A program made the translations under genes and the position numbers. DNA of 60,407 bases, taken from contig NZ_FWXH01000018.1 of the NCBI RefSeq assembly GCF_900176305.1, forward strand, positions 1 to 60,407, read 5' to 3'. Source of the DNA: Clostridium acidisoli DSM 12555. Lineage in GTDB: Bacteria; Bacillota; Clostridia; Clostridiales; Clostridiaceae. Positions 35,502-44,639 of the stretch are shown here, piece after piece. The notes under the pieces were generated by a model. That model was not told the origin of the DNA. It made no database searches and was given only the letters and a program-made list of their open reading frames with translations. Position 1 is the first letter of the stretch. Every line of letters starts with the position of its first letter.

Positions 35502-35526
35502 TAAAAAAGCAGTCAACATCACTGCT
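35502..35526 (-). terminator. Intrinsic terminator of the two-component operon
   Basis: Minus strand: AGCAGT-GATGTTG-ACTGCT followed by six T. The stem overlaps the kinase stop codon and ends where the glycosyltransferase promoter box begins. Confidence 0.65.
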
Positions 35527-36880
35527 GATTGCTTTTAATAGGATATCTTATTATAAAACTTACACCTACTTCTCTATTTACGGCTTTTATTTCTCCACCA
35601 TAAAAATCAATTATTTTTTTAGATATTGCAAGTCCAAGGCCAAAATTTCCCGTTTTATCCTTATACAAATTATCAAATATGCGTTCTATGCTTTTGTTTT
35701 CAATATTACTTCCATCATTGTAAATTTCTAAGATGGCAAAATCATCCTCTTTTTTAAGCCTTAATATTATCTTGTCTTTTGCATACCTAAGAGCATTGTC
35801 TAGTATATTCTCAATAGATATTTTTATCTTTTCTTCATTACCAAACACAACAACATTGTTTTCACTTAACTCTAGTTTTATATCAAAATTAAAAACTTCA
35901 AATCTGTCTACCATTTTGCCAAGAACACTATTTAAATCTATACCCTGATTTTCAATATTATTCTCTAGCACATAATCAAGTGTATTTAAATATAACATCT
36001 GTCTTATCTTTTTTTCAAGACTTATAGCTTCATCTTTTATTATTTCCGCCGTCTTTTCAACAGAATCTATATATACTCCATCAATAATAGCTTCTGCATG
36101 GCTCATAATTACCATAACCGGTGTCTTTAAATCATGTGATATGCTTTGAAGAAACATCTTTTCATTTTCCTCAGCATGTTTTAGTTCTTTCTGCATACTA
36201 TTCATGCACTTAGCAAGGCTACCAATTTCATCATCACTTTTAATTTCAATTGATTTATTCCAATCTTTACTAGCTATTCTCTTTGTATAATTTTCAAGTT
36301 CTTTAAGTGGTTTTGAAATATACGACGCTACAATTTTTGCTGTAAAAAAACCTATTATTATGAATGCAATTCCAAATATAATAATCTGGTATAAAATTCC
36401 GTTATCTGCCATATAGGGCATATATGTTATAAAATAAGATTTCTGTCCTGTATCAGACTTTATAGGACTTATTATAAATAAAAATTTCATATTATTATGA
36501 TACTCTTTAAATTGTTTTTCAGATGTAACGCCCTTTACATAGCCGGTCATCCATGTTTTTTCTTCATTATTTCTAGGTTGTGGACCTTCTACTGGTTTAT
36601 TAACATCTTTAATTTCAGATTTGCCTTCTTGTATGTTTACAACAAAATTTTCACTCCCCATTAAATTTCTAAATTTATCGAATCTTAAAGGTTGATTAAA
36701 ATTGTTATTTTTAATTAACATCTCATGATATGTTTTTAAATCCTGTATTTTTGCACTTTCATCAAAAGCTCTAAATGCGAATAAATATAAAAATGTTATG
36801 CAACATATTATTATTAAAATCATTATTGTAAAGGTCATCCATATTCTCATTGTTAACGATTTTATTTTAAGCATTTTCAT
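35519..36880 (-). CDS. Membrane sensor histidine kinase
   Basis: A 453-residue kinase: transmembrane helix at about 15-36, an extracytoplasmic sensor of about 125 residues, a second helix (about 162-183), HAMP linker (SKPLKELENYTKRIASKDW), dimerisation/phosphoacceptor helix with H249 in SISHDLKTPVM, and an ATPase domain (NILDNALRYAKD N-box; GNFGLGLAISKKII G-box). It overlaps its response regulator by 4 bases (ATGA), so the two form a cognate pair. The signal is unknown; linkage to an envelope glycosyltransferase suggests a cell-surface cue (inference). Confidence 0.93.
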   Translation of the reverse strand: MKMLKIKSLTMRIWMTFTIMILIIICCITFLYLFAFRAFDESAKIQDLKTYHEMLIKNNNFNQPLRFDKFRNLMGSENFVVNIQEGKSEIKDVNKPVEGPQPRNNEEKTWMTGYVKGVTSEKQFKEYHNNMKFLFIISPIKSDTGQKSYFITYMPYMADNGILYQIIIFGIAFIIIGFFTAKIVASYISKPLKELENYTKRIASKDWNKSIEIKSDDEIGSLAKCMNSMQKELKHAEENEKMFLQSISHDLKTPVMVIMSHAEAIIDGVYIDSVEKTAEIIKDEAISLEKKIRQMLYLNTLDYVLENNIENQGIDLNSVLGKMVDRFEVFNFDIKLELSENNVVVFGNEEKIKISIENILDNALRYAKDKIILRLKKEDDFAILEIYNDGSNIENKSIERIFDNLYKDKTGNFGLGLAISKKIIDFYGGEIKAVNREVGVSFIIRYPIKSNQQ

Positions 36881-37551
36881 AACCTAATAACCAACTTATA
36901 TCCATATCCATATACAGTTTCAATTGATAACTTATTTACTTTTTTTCTAAGTCTTCGTATTGTATCATCTACAACTCTGTCAGATCCAAAATAATCATTT
37001 CCCCATACATTTACTAAAATTTGTTCTCTAGAAATCAAGTTGTTTTTGTTTTCAGCAAGATAACTTAACAACTCAAATTCTTTATTTGTAAGCTGAACCT
37101 CATCACCTTTGAAAAACACTAATCTCTGCTTTTCACTAATTATGTATTCTCCAACACTTATATCTCTCTCATCACTGTCAGTATCACCGTATACTCTCTC
37201 CATAAGCTTATTTGTTCTTATTACTAATTCTCTTGGTAAAAAAGGTTTAGACAAATAATCATCACTTCCAAGTTCTAACCCAACTACTCTATCTAGTTCT
37301 TCATTTCTTGCTGACATAAATATAACTGGAGTATCTTTATTGTTTTGTTTTATGCTTTTAATCAACTCATAGCCATCTATACCCGGCAGCATTATATCTA
37401 ATATCCACAGGTCAGGCATATCCTTTATCCTGTCCTTAGCAGAATTACCATCATGAAAAGTTGTTACTTTATAACCTTCCCTCATAAGATATTTTTCAAG
37501 CAAAATATTTAAACTTCGTTCATCTTCAACTAGATAAATTATTTTGTCCAA
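36877..37551 (-). CDS. OmpR/PhoB-type response regulator
   Basis: Receiver domain with acidic pair E9-D10, phospho-acceptor D52 in LWILDIMLPG and SKPF lysine loop; C-terminal winged helix with LTNKEFELLSYLAEN and the ending TVYGYGYKLVI. About 224 residues from a TTG start at 37551, which is correctly spaced from GAGGTGA; the GTG at 37560 overlaps that site. Partner of the downstream kinase. Direct repeats ATGTGAAA at 37631 and 37642 lie 80-98 bases upstream and may be its own binding site. Confidence 0.92.
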   Translation of the reverse strand: MDKIIYLVEDERSLNILLEKYLMREGYKVTTFHDGNSAKDRIKDMPDLWILDIMLPGIDGYELIKSIKQNNKDTPVIFMSARNEELDRVVGLELGSDDYLSKPFLPRELVIRTNKLMERVYGDTDSDERDISVGEYIISEKQRLVFFKGDEVQLTNKEFELLSYLAENKNNLISREQILVNVWGNDYFGSDRVVDDTIRRLRKKVNKLSIETVYGYGYKLVIRL

Positions 37552-37630
37552 ACTTATCACCTCAATGTTATATTGTTAATCCAATAACTTATATTTTACC
37601 ACATTATTTTTAAAATATTGTAAACCAATA

Positions 37631-37680
37631 ATGTGAAAAGTATGTGAAATGTTGCTATTAACATGAAAATGCTATATAAT
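37631..37680 (+). promoter_or_regulatory. nrdAB promoter with abutting OmpR-type direct repeats
   Basis: TTGCTA (37652-37657), 17 bases, TATAAT (37675-37680) point to nrdA. Directly upstream, ATGTGAAA occurs at 37631 and 37642 (11-base period). The box lies between divergent nrdA and the response regulator gene and could serve either. Confidence 0.55.
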
Positions 37681-37750
37681 TAAAAGTAATTATTAAAAAA
37701 TATTAATTATCTGCAAAACGCATTAGTAGAGTGTTAAGGATGTGTGTATT

Positions 37751-40042
37751 ATGAATATTAGAATAAAAAAAAGAAACGGGGAATTCGAACCTCTTTACGT
37801 TGAAAAAACAAAAAAGATGGTAAGCTTTGCTTGTAACGGGATTAACGATTGTGATCCACTGGAATTAGAAATGGATTCTAGAATTCAATTTAGAGATGGA
37901 ATGACTACAAAAGAAATTCAGAAAATTTTAATTCAAACTGCTATTGAAAAAATAATTCAAACCGAAAGTGATATTACCGGAAATACTATAAAAAAGGCTA
38001 ACTCTAATTGGCAATATGTAGCTGCAAGACTTTTAATATATGATTTATATAAGGAAGCAAGAATAAATAGAGATTATGATTATTTTGGTTATGGTAATTA
38101 TTTTTCTCTAGTAAAGACTCTTACAGAAAAAAATTTATATGGCAGCTACTTATTAGAAAACTATACAGAAAAAGACATAATGGAACTTGGATTATATATA
38201 CAGCCAGCAAGAGATAATCTTTTTAATTATGAAGGTTTAAAGCTCTTAAATGATCGATATCTTATAAAAGGTTATAGTGATGAAATTTTAGAACTTCCAC
38301 AAGAAAGATTTATGACCATAGCAATGCATCTAGCGATTCCAGAAGGAGATAAAAAGCTCTATTACGCTAAAAAATTCTATGACATATTAAGTGAACTTAA
38401 AGCTACTGTTGCAACACCAACTTTAGGCAATGCTGGGACTCCATTTTTTCAGCTTAGCAGTTGCTTTATATCTGTAGTAGGTGATAATCTTTGGTCAATT
38501 TATGATGTGAATCAAAAATTTGCACAAGTTTCAAAACACGGAGGTGCCCTTGGTATATATGCTGGTAAAATAAGAGCTTTAAATAGTGAGATTCGTGGTC
38601 ACAAAAATGCTTCTGGCGGTGTCATTCCTTGGGTTCGTTTGTACAATGATACAGCAGTTGCTGTAGATCAACTTGGAAAACGAAAAGGCAGTGCATCTAT
38701 CACTTTAGATATTTGGCACAAAGATTTATATGACTTCCTTGATCTTAGAACGAACAATGGTGATGATAGAAGAAAAGCTCACGATATATTTCCTGCTTTA
38801 AGCATTCCAAACTTATTTATGGAAAGGCTTATAGCTAGAAAAACTTGGTCTCTTTTTGATCCCTACATGGTTAAAAAATTTATGGGCTATAGTTTGGAAA
38901 ACTTTTTTGACGACGGCGATGACAAAGCCTTTACAAAAAGATATCTTGAATGTGAGGCAAATGAAAACATCTCAAGAGAAACAATAAAAGCCCTCGATAT
39001 AATGAAAAAAGTCATGAAAAGTGCTGTTGAAACTGGAACACCCTTTATATTCTTCAGGGACACTGTAAATAGTGCTAATCCAAATAAGCATAAAGGAATG
39101 ATATATTCTTCAAACTTATGCCATGAGATTGCTCAAAATATGAGTGAAAGTGAATTGTTAGAAGAAGTCATCTTATCTGATGGTGGTGATGATGAAGTTA
39201 TTACAAAAGTTAAAGCTGGAGATATGGTTACTTGTAATCTAAACTCTACCAATTTAGGAAAGATTAAAAAAGAAGAGCTTAAAGACATAATACCTTTTCA
39301 AATTAGAATGCTTGACAATGTAATTACCTTAAACAGCCTTCCAGTTAAAGAATCTGAAATCACAAGTAATAAATACAGAGCGGTTGGACTTGGAACTAGT
39401 GGATATCATCAATATCTAGCAAACAATAAAATCAGATGGGAAAGTGAAGAACACCTAACCTCTGCGGATGAACTCTTTGAAGAAATTGCATATCAAGCTA
39501 TAAAGGCCTCCATTGAACTTGCAAAGGAAAGAGGCGCTTATCCTGCATTTAAAGGCTCAGAATGGCAGAGTGGCAAATATTTTGATAGAAGGAATTATAC
39601 TTCTGATAGATGGCTTAAGTTAAAAGAAGATGTAAAAAAATATGGTATAAGAAATGGATATATTATGGCTGTGGCTCCAACTGGCAGTACATCCAACATT
39701 GCAAATACAACTGCTGGCATTGACCCTGTATTTAAAAAATTTTTCATTGAAGAAAAGAAAGGCAGCTTTACTCCTAAAACTGCACCTGATTTAAACTTTG
39801 ATAATCAATGGTTTTATAAAGAAGCTCATACTATCGATCAACAATGGAGCATAAAAGCTTGTGCTGTGCGTCAAAGACACATAGACCAAGCTCAGTCCTT
39901 TAATTTATATATTACACCTGAAGTTAAAGCAAAAGATATCCTTGATATGTATGTTGAATCCTGGAAAAAAGGAGTAAAGACTATTTATTACATACGGAAT
40001 AGATCCTTAGAAGTCGATGAATGCACAAGCTGTTCAAGTTAA
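37751..40042 (+). CDS. nrdA: Class I ribonucleotide reductase, alpha subunit
   Basis: Reduces ribonucleotides to deoxyribonucleotides. The 763-residue protein starts with an ATP-cone (IKKRNGEFEPLYVEKTKKMV), the allosteric activity domain. The catalytic barrel shows ATPTLGNAGTPFFQLSSCFI with the first redox cysteine, the thiyl-radical segment SSNLCHEIAQN, and a C-terminal cysteine pair in DECTSCSS that transfers electrons from thioredoxin or glutaredoxin. The start is set at ATG 37751, behind AAGGA; a GTG 9 bases upstream is too close to it. The nrdB gene follows after 21 bases. Class I enzymes need oxygen to build the radical, notable for an anaerobe. Confidence 0.94.
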   Translation: MNIRIKKRNGEFEPLYVEKTKKMVSFACNGINDCDPLELEMDSRIQFRDGMTTKEIQKILIQTAIEKIIQTESDITGNTIKKANSNWQYVAARLLIYDLYKEARINRDYDYFGYGNYFSLVKTLTEKNLYGSYLLENYTEKDIMELGLYIQPARDNLFNYEGLKLLNDRYLIKGYSDEILELPQERFMTIAMHLAIPEGDKKLYYAKKFYDILSELKATVATPTLGNAGTPFFQLSSCFISVVGDNLWSIYDVNQKFAQVSKHGGALGIYAGKIRALNSEIRGHKNASGGVIPWVRLYNDTAVAVDQLGKRKGSASITLDIWHKDLYDFLDLRTNNGDDRRKAHDIFPALSIPNLFMERLIARKTWSLFDPYMVKKFMGYSLENFFDDGDDKAFTKRYLECEANENISRETIKALDIMKKVMKSAVETGTPFIFFRDTVNSANPNKHKGMIYSSNLCHEIAQNMSESELLEEVILSDGGDDEVITKVKAGDMVTCNLNSTNLGKIKKEELKDIIPFQIRMLDNVITLNSLPVKESEITSNKYRAVGLGTSGYHQYLANNKIRWESEEHLTSADELFEEIAYQAIKASIELAKERGAYPAFKGSEWQSGKYFDRRNYTSDRWLKLKEDVKKYGIRNGYIMAVAPTGSTSNIANTTAGIDPVFKKFFIEEKKGSFTPKTAPDLNFDNQWFYKEAHTIDQQWSIKACAVRQRHIDQAQSFNLYITPEVKAKDILDMYVESWKKGVKTIYYIRNRSLEVDECTSCSS

Positions 40043-40063
40043 TATATAAAGGAGTATTATTAT

Positions 40064-41092
40064 ATGCTAAAAAAGAAAATATTTAATGAGTCAGGTGTCC
40101 GCGGCACTGAATCAATGATTAACGGAAATACCACAAACTTAAGAGAATGGAACAGAATAAAATATAGTTGGGCAAGTGATATGTACAGAACAATGCTTAA
40201 TAATTTTTGGATTCCTGAAGAAATTGCCTTAAATGAGGATATAAAACAGTTTCCTTATCTTGCCGATGGTGAGAGAAGAGCTTTTGATAAGATAATATCC
40301 TTTTTAAACTTTCTTGATTCAGTGCAATCTGAAAATTTACCTAATATATCTAGATATATTACTGCTTCAGAGGTTTCTTCACTTTTAAGTGTTCAAACTT
40401 TTCAAGAAGAAATTCATGCTCAAAGTTATTCCTACATTTTAGATACAGTAACAAATCCCGTTACTCGTGACAAGATATATGATGAATGGCGAGATGATGA
40501 GCATCTTTTAGAAAGAAATAAATATATTGCTGGAATTTATCAGCAGTTTAGCGATGAGCCAACTGACGAAAATTTCTTTAAGGTTATCATGGCAAATTAT
40601 ATTCTTGAGGGAATTTATTTTTATTCAGGTTTTAGCTTTTTTTACACTCTTGCAAGACAAGGAAAAATGACAGCTACAAGTACAATTTTTAAATATATAA
40701 ATAGAGATGAAATAACACATCTGGTACTTTTTCAAAATATAATAAAAGAATTAAAAAAAGAAAATGAAAAATTATTTGATGACAAGCTTGAAAAAGAATT
40801 TATATCAATGATGAAAATAGGTGTTGAACATGAAATTAATTGGGGCACGTATGTAACTGGAAATGAAATTTTAGGACTTAACGATGCTCTAATTGATAGC
40901 TATATCAAGTACCTAGCAAATCTAAGACTTATGGCTATTGGCATTGAGCCTATATATAAGGACAACATGAATCATCCAATGGAGTGGATTGATGCTTTTT
41001 CAAGATTAAACAGTACAAAGACAGATTTCTTTGAAGCAAAAGTTACAAATTACACAAAATCTGCTGCTTTTGATTTTGAAGATTTAGAGTAA
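40064..41092 (+). CDS. nrdB: Class I ribonucleotide reductase, beta (radical) subunit
   Basis: Generates and stores the radical for NrdA. The 342-residue helical protein has metal ligands D85 (FLDSVQSENL), E115 and H118, a tyrosine at 122 in EEIHAQSYSYI (same place as the E. coli Y122 radical), and later ligands in LEGIYFYSGFSFF and NRDEITHLVLF. All motifs for a tyrosyl-radical di-metal enzyme are present. Ribosome binding site AAAGGAG; partner of nrdA. A core fragment of the palindromic repeat lies directly downstream. Confidence 0.95.
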   Translation: MLKKKIFNESGVRGTESMINGNTTNLREWNRIKYSWASDMYRTMLNNFWIPEEIALNEDIKQFPYLADGERRAFDKIISFLNFLDSVQSENLPNISRYITASEVSSLLSVQTFQEEIHAQSYSYILDTVTNPVTRDKIYDEWRDDEHLLERNKYIAGIYQQFSDEPTDENFFKVIMANYILEGIYFYSGFSFFYTLARQGKMTATSTIFKYINRDEITHLVLFQNIIKELKKENEKLFDDKLEKEFISMMKIGVEHEINWGTYVTGNEILGLNDALIDSYIKYLANLRLMAIGIEPIYKDNMNHPMEWIDAFSRLNSTKTDFFEAKVTNYTKSAAFDFEDLE

Positions 41093-41121
41093 AGTAGTTG
41101 TATTAGTTTGTTGAATTGAAA

Positions 41122-41250
41122 AAGGAAATTTTTCCTACTACGTCAGAAAAATAGTAAACTTAATTTATACATCTTATTATTTAAAGATAACTCAAATATG
41201 TATTTTAACCACAGGTTGTGCCTTTAGGAGTAACCTGTGGTATTAATATT
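41122..41250 (+). repeat. Core fragment of the palindromic repeat family (copy 5)
   Basis: GGAAATTTTTCCTACTACGT, then CAGAAAAATAG, TTTAACCACAGGTTGTG and CCTTTAGGAGTAACCTGTGG correspond in order to the left half of the cores of copies 3 and 4. No arms or terminal repeats remain, so this is a degenerate fragment. It fills most of the 203-base gap after nrdB. Confidence 0.65.
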
Positions 41251-41295
41251 TCTGTTGCTTTATTCTCATGTCTATACATAATTAATATTCCTCGT

Positions 41296-42171
41296 TTATA
41301 AATCTAGCTCTTTTAATATCTGTTTATCTGTTTTAATAAATTTATTTAATCTTTCTTCTACTTTGAATAGGACATCGGTAATATCATCTGTATTTTTTAG
41401 ATGCATTAATGAAAAATATAGACACCTAATAAAGTTTTTTGTGTTAACCCTTGTAATATATTGTTCACGGCTATACTCTGACTCAATACACTTTGATAGC
41501 CCTTCAATCCAATGAATTAACCTATCTTTAGCTAGTAAACCTTTTATTAGTATCACAAAAACAACTCTAGTCATGCGTTCATCTTCTTCATTACTTAAAA
41601 AATACTTTCCATTATATAAAACTCTCTCTAATGCTTTTAGAATATCTAATAAGACCACTTCGTCAGTTTTTTTACTTATTGCCAGTTCGAGCATCGCATC
41701 AGCTCCATGAGCTGCTCCATGGGCCCATCCCATATTATCCAAATAACCACGCAAATCATTTTCTTCATTATAGTACTTAATTAAGCTATTTTTAATTTTT
41801 ATAAATTTTTCCGTATTTAAAAATGATTTTTGCCTTTCTTTCCCTAATAATAAATCTACAATAAGTACTGAAAATGTTCTTGTAAATACCGTATTATCAT
41901 ATTCATTTCCTATATGAAAAAACAAATGATTTTCATCTAATATTATATCTAGTATATTAATAAGTTCTTTATTATTAAAGTAATCTTTTTCATAAATCCA
42001 ATTGCAAAATGTAAAATAAATCAAGTCATCTCTTAATTCCGGATTAATATCTCCTATGTATTTAAGCATACATTTTGCAAAATCAATTGCCTTTTCGCCC
42101 TCATTAAGCTTATACTGGTTATGCTTAATCCTCTCTAAATTTAATATCAGTTCTTCTTTCTCTTTAGTCAT
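41296..42171 (-). CDS. DUF2785 family protein
   Basis: A 291-residue soluble, largely helical protein. The stretch RGYLDNMGWAHGAAHGADAM is the conserved His-containing motif of DUF2785, a family of unknown function, and the surrounding leucine-rich helices fit. No signal peptide or membrane segment. Ribosome binding site AAAGGAGAGA. It is flanked by the repeat fragment downstream and by topB upstream on the same strand, with a terminator between (42272-42316), so it is probably a single-gene unit. I cannot assign a role. Confidence 0.8.
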   Translation of the reverse strand: MTKEKEELILNLERIKHNQYKLNEGEKAIDFAKCMLKYIGDINPELRDDLIYFTFCNWIYEKDYFNNKELINILDIILDENHLFFHIGNEYDNTVFTRTFSVLIVDLLLGKERQKSFLNTEKFIKIKNSLIKYYNEENDLRGYLDNMGWAHGAAHGADAMLELAISKKTDEVVLLDILKALERVLYNGKYFLSNEEDERMTRVVFVILIKGLLAKDRLIHWIEGLSKCIESEYSREQYITRVNTKNFIRCLYFSLMHLKNTDDITDVLFKVEERLNKFIKTDKQILKELDL

Positions 42172-42271
42172 ACACTCTCTCCTTTTTTATTGAATTGTAG
42201 CTCGTCATGTTTTTCCATAAAGCTTTACAAATGTATTGTACTCCCTTTTAGTGTAAATAATCCACATTAAA

Positions 42272-42316
42272 ATATATAGCCACCCAATATAATTATCCTA
42301 TTGGGTGGCTATATAT
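42272..42316 (-). terminator. Intrinsic terminator of topB
   Basis: An 18-bp perfect stem centred on GCCACCC / GGGTGGC with a 9-base loop, immediately downstream of the topB stop on the minus strand. Confidence 0.75.
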
Positions 42317-42320
42317 ATAT

Positions 42321-44519
42321 TTATTTATCTAATTTAAGCTTAGCTAATGCTTCTGCTAATGCTGAATTTATTGGTTCATCATTTTCCTTTTTCATTTTTT
42401 TCATATAATTTGATACATCTTTTTTATTTAACTTACTGCCTTTATCTTTAAATCTCTTTTCAAAGGAAGAATATTTTTCTCTAAAGTTACATGTTGTACA
42501 AATGTATATTCTGCCATCTCCTTCTCCACGAAGTTCTAACTTCTTATGACATTCAGGACATCTTACATTTGTAAATCTACTTAAACTTTCCCTATGCCCA
42601 CATTCTCTGTCTTGACATACAAGCATTTTTCCATTTTTACTGCTGACCTCAAGCATATATTTTCCACACTGTGGACACTTTTTACCCGTAAGATTGTCAT
42701 GTTTAAACTTATCCTTACTTCCCTTTACGTCATCTACAAGCTTTGTGGCATAATCTCTCATGTTTCCAATAAAAGTTTTACTGTTTAATCTCCCCTTACT
42801 TATTGCTTCAAGATCTTTTTCCCATTTAGCCGTAAGTATTGGTGATTTTAAATCCTCTGGAACTAGTTCTATAACTTGTTTTCCTTTTGAAGTTGGGTGT
42901 ATATCCTTACCCTTTTTTTCAATATAGAAGGTTTTATAAAGTTTTTCTATTATATCAGCTCTTGTAGCAACAGTTCCAAGTCCACCTGTTTCTCCTAACG
43001 TTTTAGCATATTCACTTTTTATATTTATATATTTTTGTGGTTTCTCCATGGCTGATAATAACGTTGCTTCATTAAATCTTGCTGGTGGTTTTGTCTGTCC
43101 ACTATGAACATTAACTCCAGTTAAACTTATGCTATCTCCTCTATTAAGTTTCGGCAAAGTCTGTTCTTTAATTCCTTCATTTGAATCTTCATTGTCCTCA
43201 AAGCTTTCGCCTCTATCATAAACAGCTTTCCAGCCCTTTGACTTAATTACTTTTCCATGTGCTATAAATGTCTCACCGCTAATCTCTGCCTTTATTGTTG
43301 TTTGCATAAATTCAAAAGGTGGCAACATAACACTTAGAAATCTCTTTATAACTAAATCATAAATTTTTAATTCCTCACCACTAAGTGCCCCTAAGCTAAC
43401 CCTTTGCTCTGTTGGAATTATAGCATGATGATCTGAAATCTTAGTGTCATCTACAAAACTTTTATTTGTTTTTATGCCACTTCTAAGTATTTCTGACGCA
43501 AATTTGCTGTACTGTCCTATAGATATTGCCTTAAGTCTTTCACCAAGGGTTCCAACAACATCCCTAGGAATAAATCTTGAATCTGTTCTTGGATATGTTA
43601 AAAGCTTATGGTTTTCATAAAGTCTTTGCATTATAGACAAGGTCTGTTTGGGTGAATATCCAAACATTCTATTTGCATCTCTTTGAAGTTCTGTTAAATC
43701 ATAAAGTCCTGGTGCGTAACTTTTCTTATCACTTTCATGTACATCTGTTACTTCGCCCATCTTTCCACTTATCTTATTCGCTACAGATTTAGCTTCTTCT
43801 TCATTAAATGTATTTATGTTTCCATCTTTTTTTTGCCATTGAAGTTTAACGCCCTTAGCAATTCCTGAAATACTATAAAAAGTTTTAGGCTTAAACCCTT
43901 TTATTTCTTCTTCTCTTTCAACAATCATTGCAAGTGTTGGTGTCTGTACTCTCCCTGCCGAAAGTTGTGCGTTATATTTACATGTTAAAGCTCTTGTTAC
44001 ATTTAACCCTACAAACCAATCTGCTTCTGAACGTGATACCGCTGAAGCATATAGATTTTCATATTCCTTGCCACTTCTAAGATTTTTAAATCCATCTAAA
44101 ATAGCTTTATCTGTAACAGAAGATATCCAAAGTCTCTTTAACGGCTTTTTTATATGTGCCTTTTCTATTATCCATCTAGCAACTAATTCTCCTTCACGCC
44201 CAGCATCAGTCGCTATTATAACCTCGTTTACATCTTTTCTGTTTAATTGTTCTTTTACAGAATTAAACTGTTTACCACTTTGCTTTATAACTACAAGTTT
44301 CAAAAACTTTGGAAGCATCGGTAAATCTTCCATTCTCCATGCCTTATACTTATCATCATAAGCTTCTGGGTTCGCTAGTGTTACAAGGTGTCCTAGTGCC
44401 CATGTTACTATATATTTTTCACCCTCTATATATCCATTTCCCTTTTTAGTGCATTTTAAAACTCTAGCAATGTCTCTTCCAACTGAAGGTTTTTCTGCTA
44501 GAACTAATGATTTAGTCAT
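42321..44519 (-). CDS. topB: DNA topoisomerase III
   Basis: Type IA topoisomerase that relaxes and decatenates DNA via a transient phosphotyrosine. The 732-residue protein has an N-terminal Toprim domain (LVLAEKPSVGRDIA; acidic triad ATDAGREGE), catalytic Y309 in LLTYPRTDSR, and LSAGRVQTPTLAMI. Two C-terminal zinc-finger-like motifs are seen: CPQCGKYM...CQDREC and CPECHKKL...CTTC. Length and architecture fit TopB rather than TopA. Ribosome binding site AAAGGAGA. Confidence 0.94.
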   Translation of the reverse strand: MTKSLVLAEKPSVGRDIARVLKCTKKGNGYIEGEKYIVTWALGHLVTLANPEAYDDKYKAWRMEDLPMLPKFLKLVVIKQSGKQFNSVKEQLNRKDVNEVIIATDAGREGELVARWIIEKAHIKKPLKRLWISSVTDKAILDGFKNLRSGKEYENLYASAVSRSEADWFVGLNVTRALTCKYNAQLSAGRVQTPTLAMIVEREEEIKGFKPKTFYSISGIAKGVKLQWQKKDGNINTFNEEEAKSVANKISGKMGEVTDVHESDKKSYAPGLYDLTELQRDANRMFGYSPKQTLSIMQRLYENHKLLTYPRTDSRFIPRDVVGTLGERLKAISIGQYSKFASEILRSGIKTNKSFVDDTKISDHHAIIPTEQRVSLGALSGEELKIYDLVIKRFLSVMLPPFEFMQTTIKAEISGETFIAHGKVIKSKGWKAVYDRGESFEDNEDSNEGIKEQTLPKLNRGDSISLTGVNVHSGQTKPPARFNEATLLSAMEKPQKYINIKSEYAKTLGETGGLGTVATRADIIEKLYKTFYIEKKGKDIHPTSKGKQVIELVPEDLKSPILTAKWEKDLEAISKGRLNSKTFIGNMRDYATKLVDDVKGSKDKFKHDNLTGKKCPQCGKYMLEVSSKNGKMLVCQDRECGHRESLSRFTNVRCPECHKKLELRGEGDGRIYICTTCNFREKYSSFEKRFKDKGSKLNKKDVSNYMKKMKKENDEPINSALAEALAKLKLDK

Positions 44520-44575
44520 AGAAACTCTCCTTTCAAGCTAACCTAAATAGATTATAGCATACTTCTCAGTTGGAC

Positions 44576-44610
44576 ATAAAAAAACTTCATTTAGTCTAGC
44601 TAAATGAAGT
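44576..44610 (-). terminator. Intrinsic terminator of the YkvI-like gene
   Basis: ACTTCATTTAG / CTAAATGAAGT (11 bp, loop TCTAG) followed on the minus strand by a T-run (plus 44576-44583). Confidence 0.85.
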
Positions 44611-44639
44611 CAATCATATTATTGGTTTTTCGCTTAATG

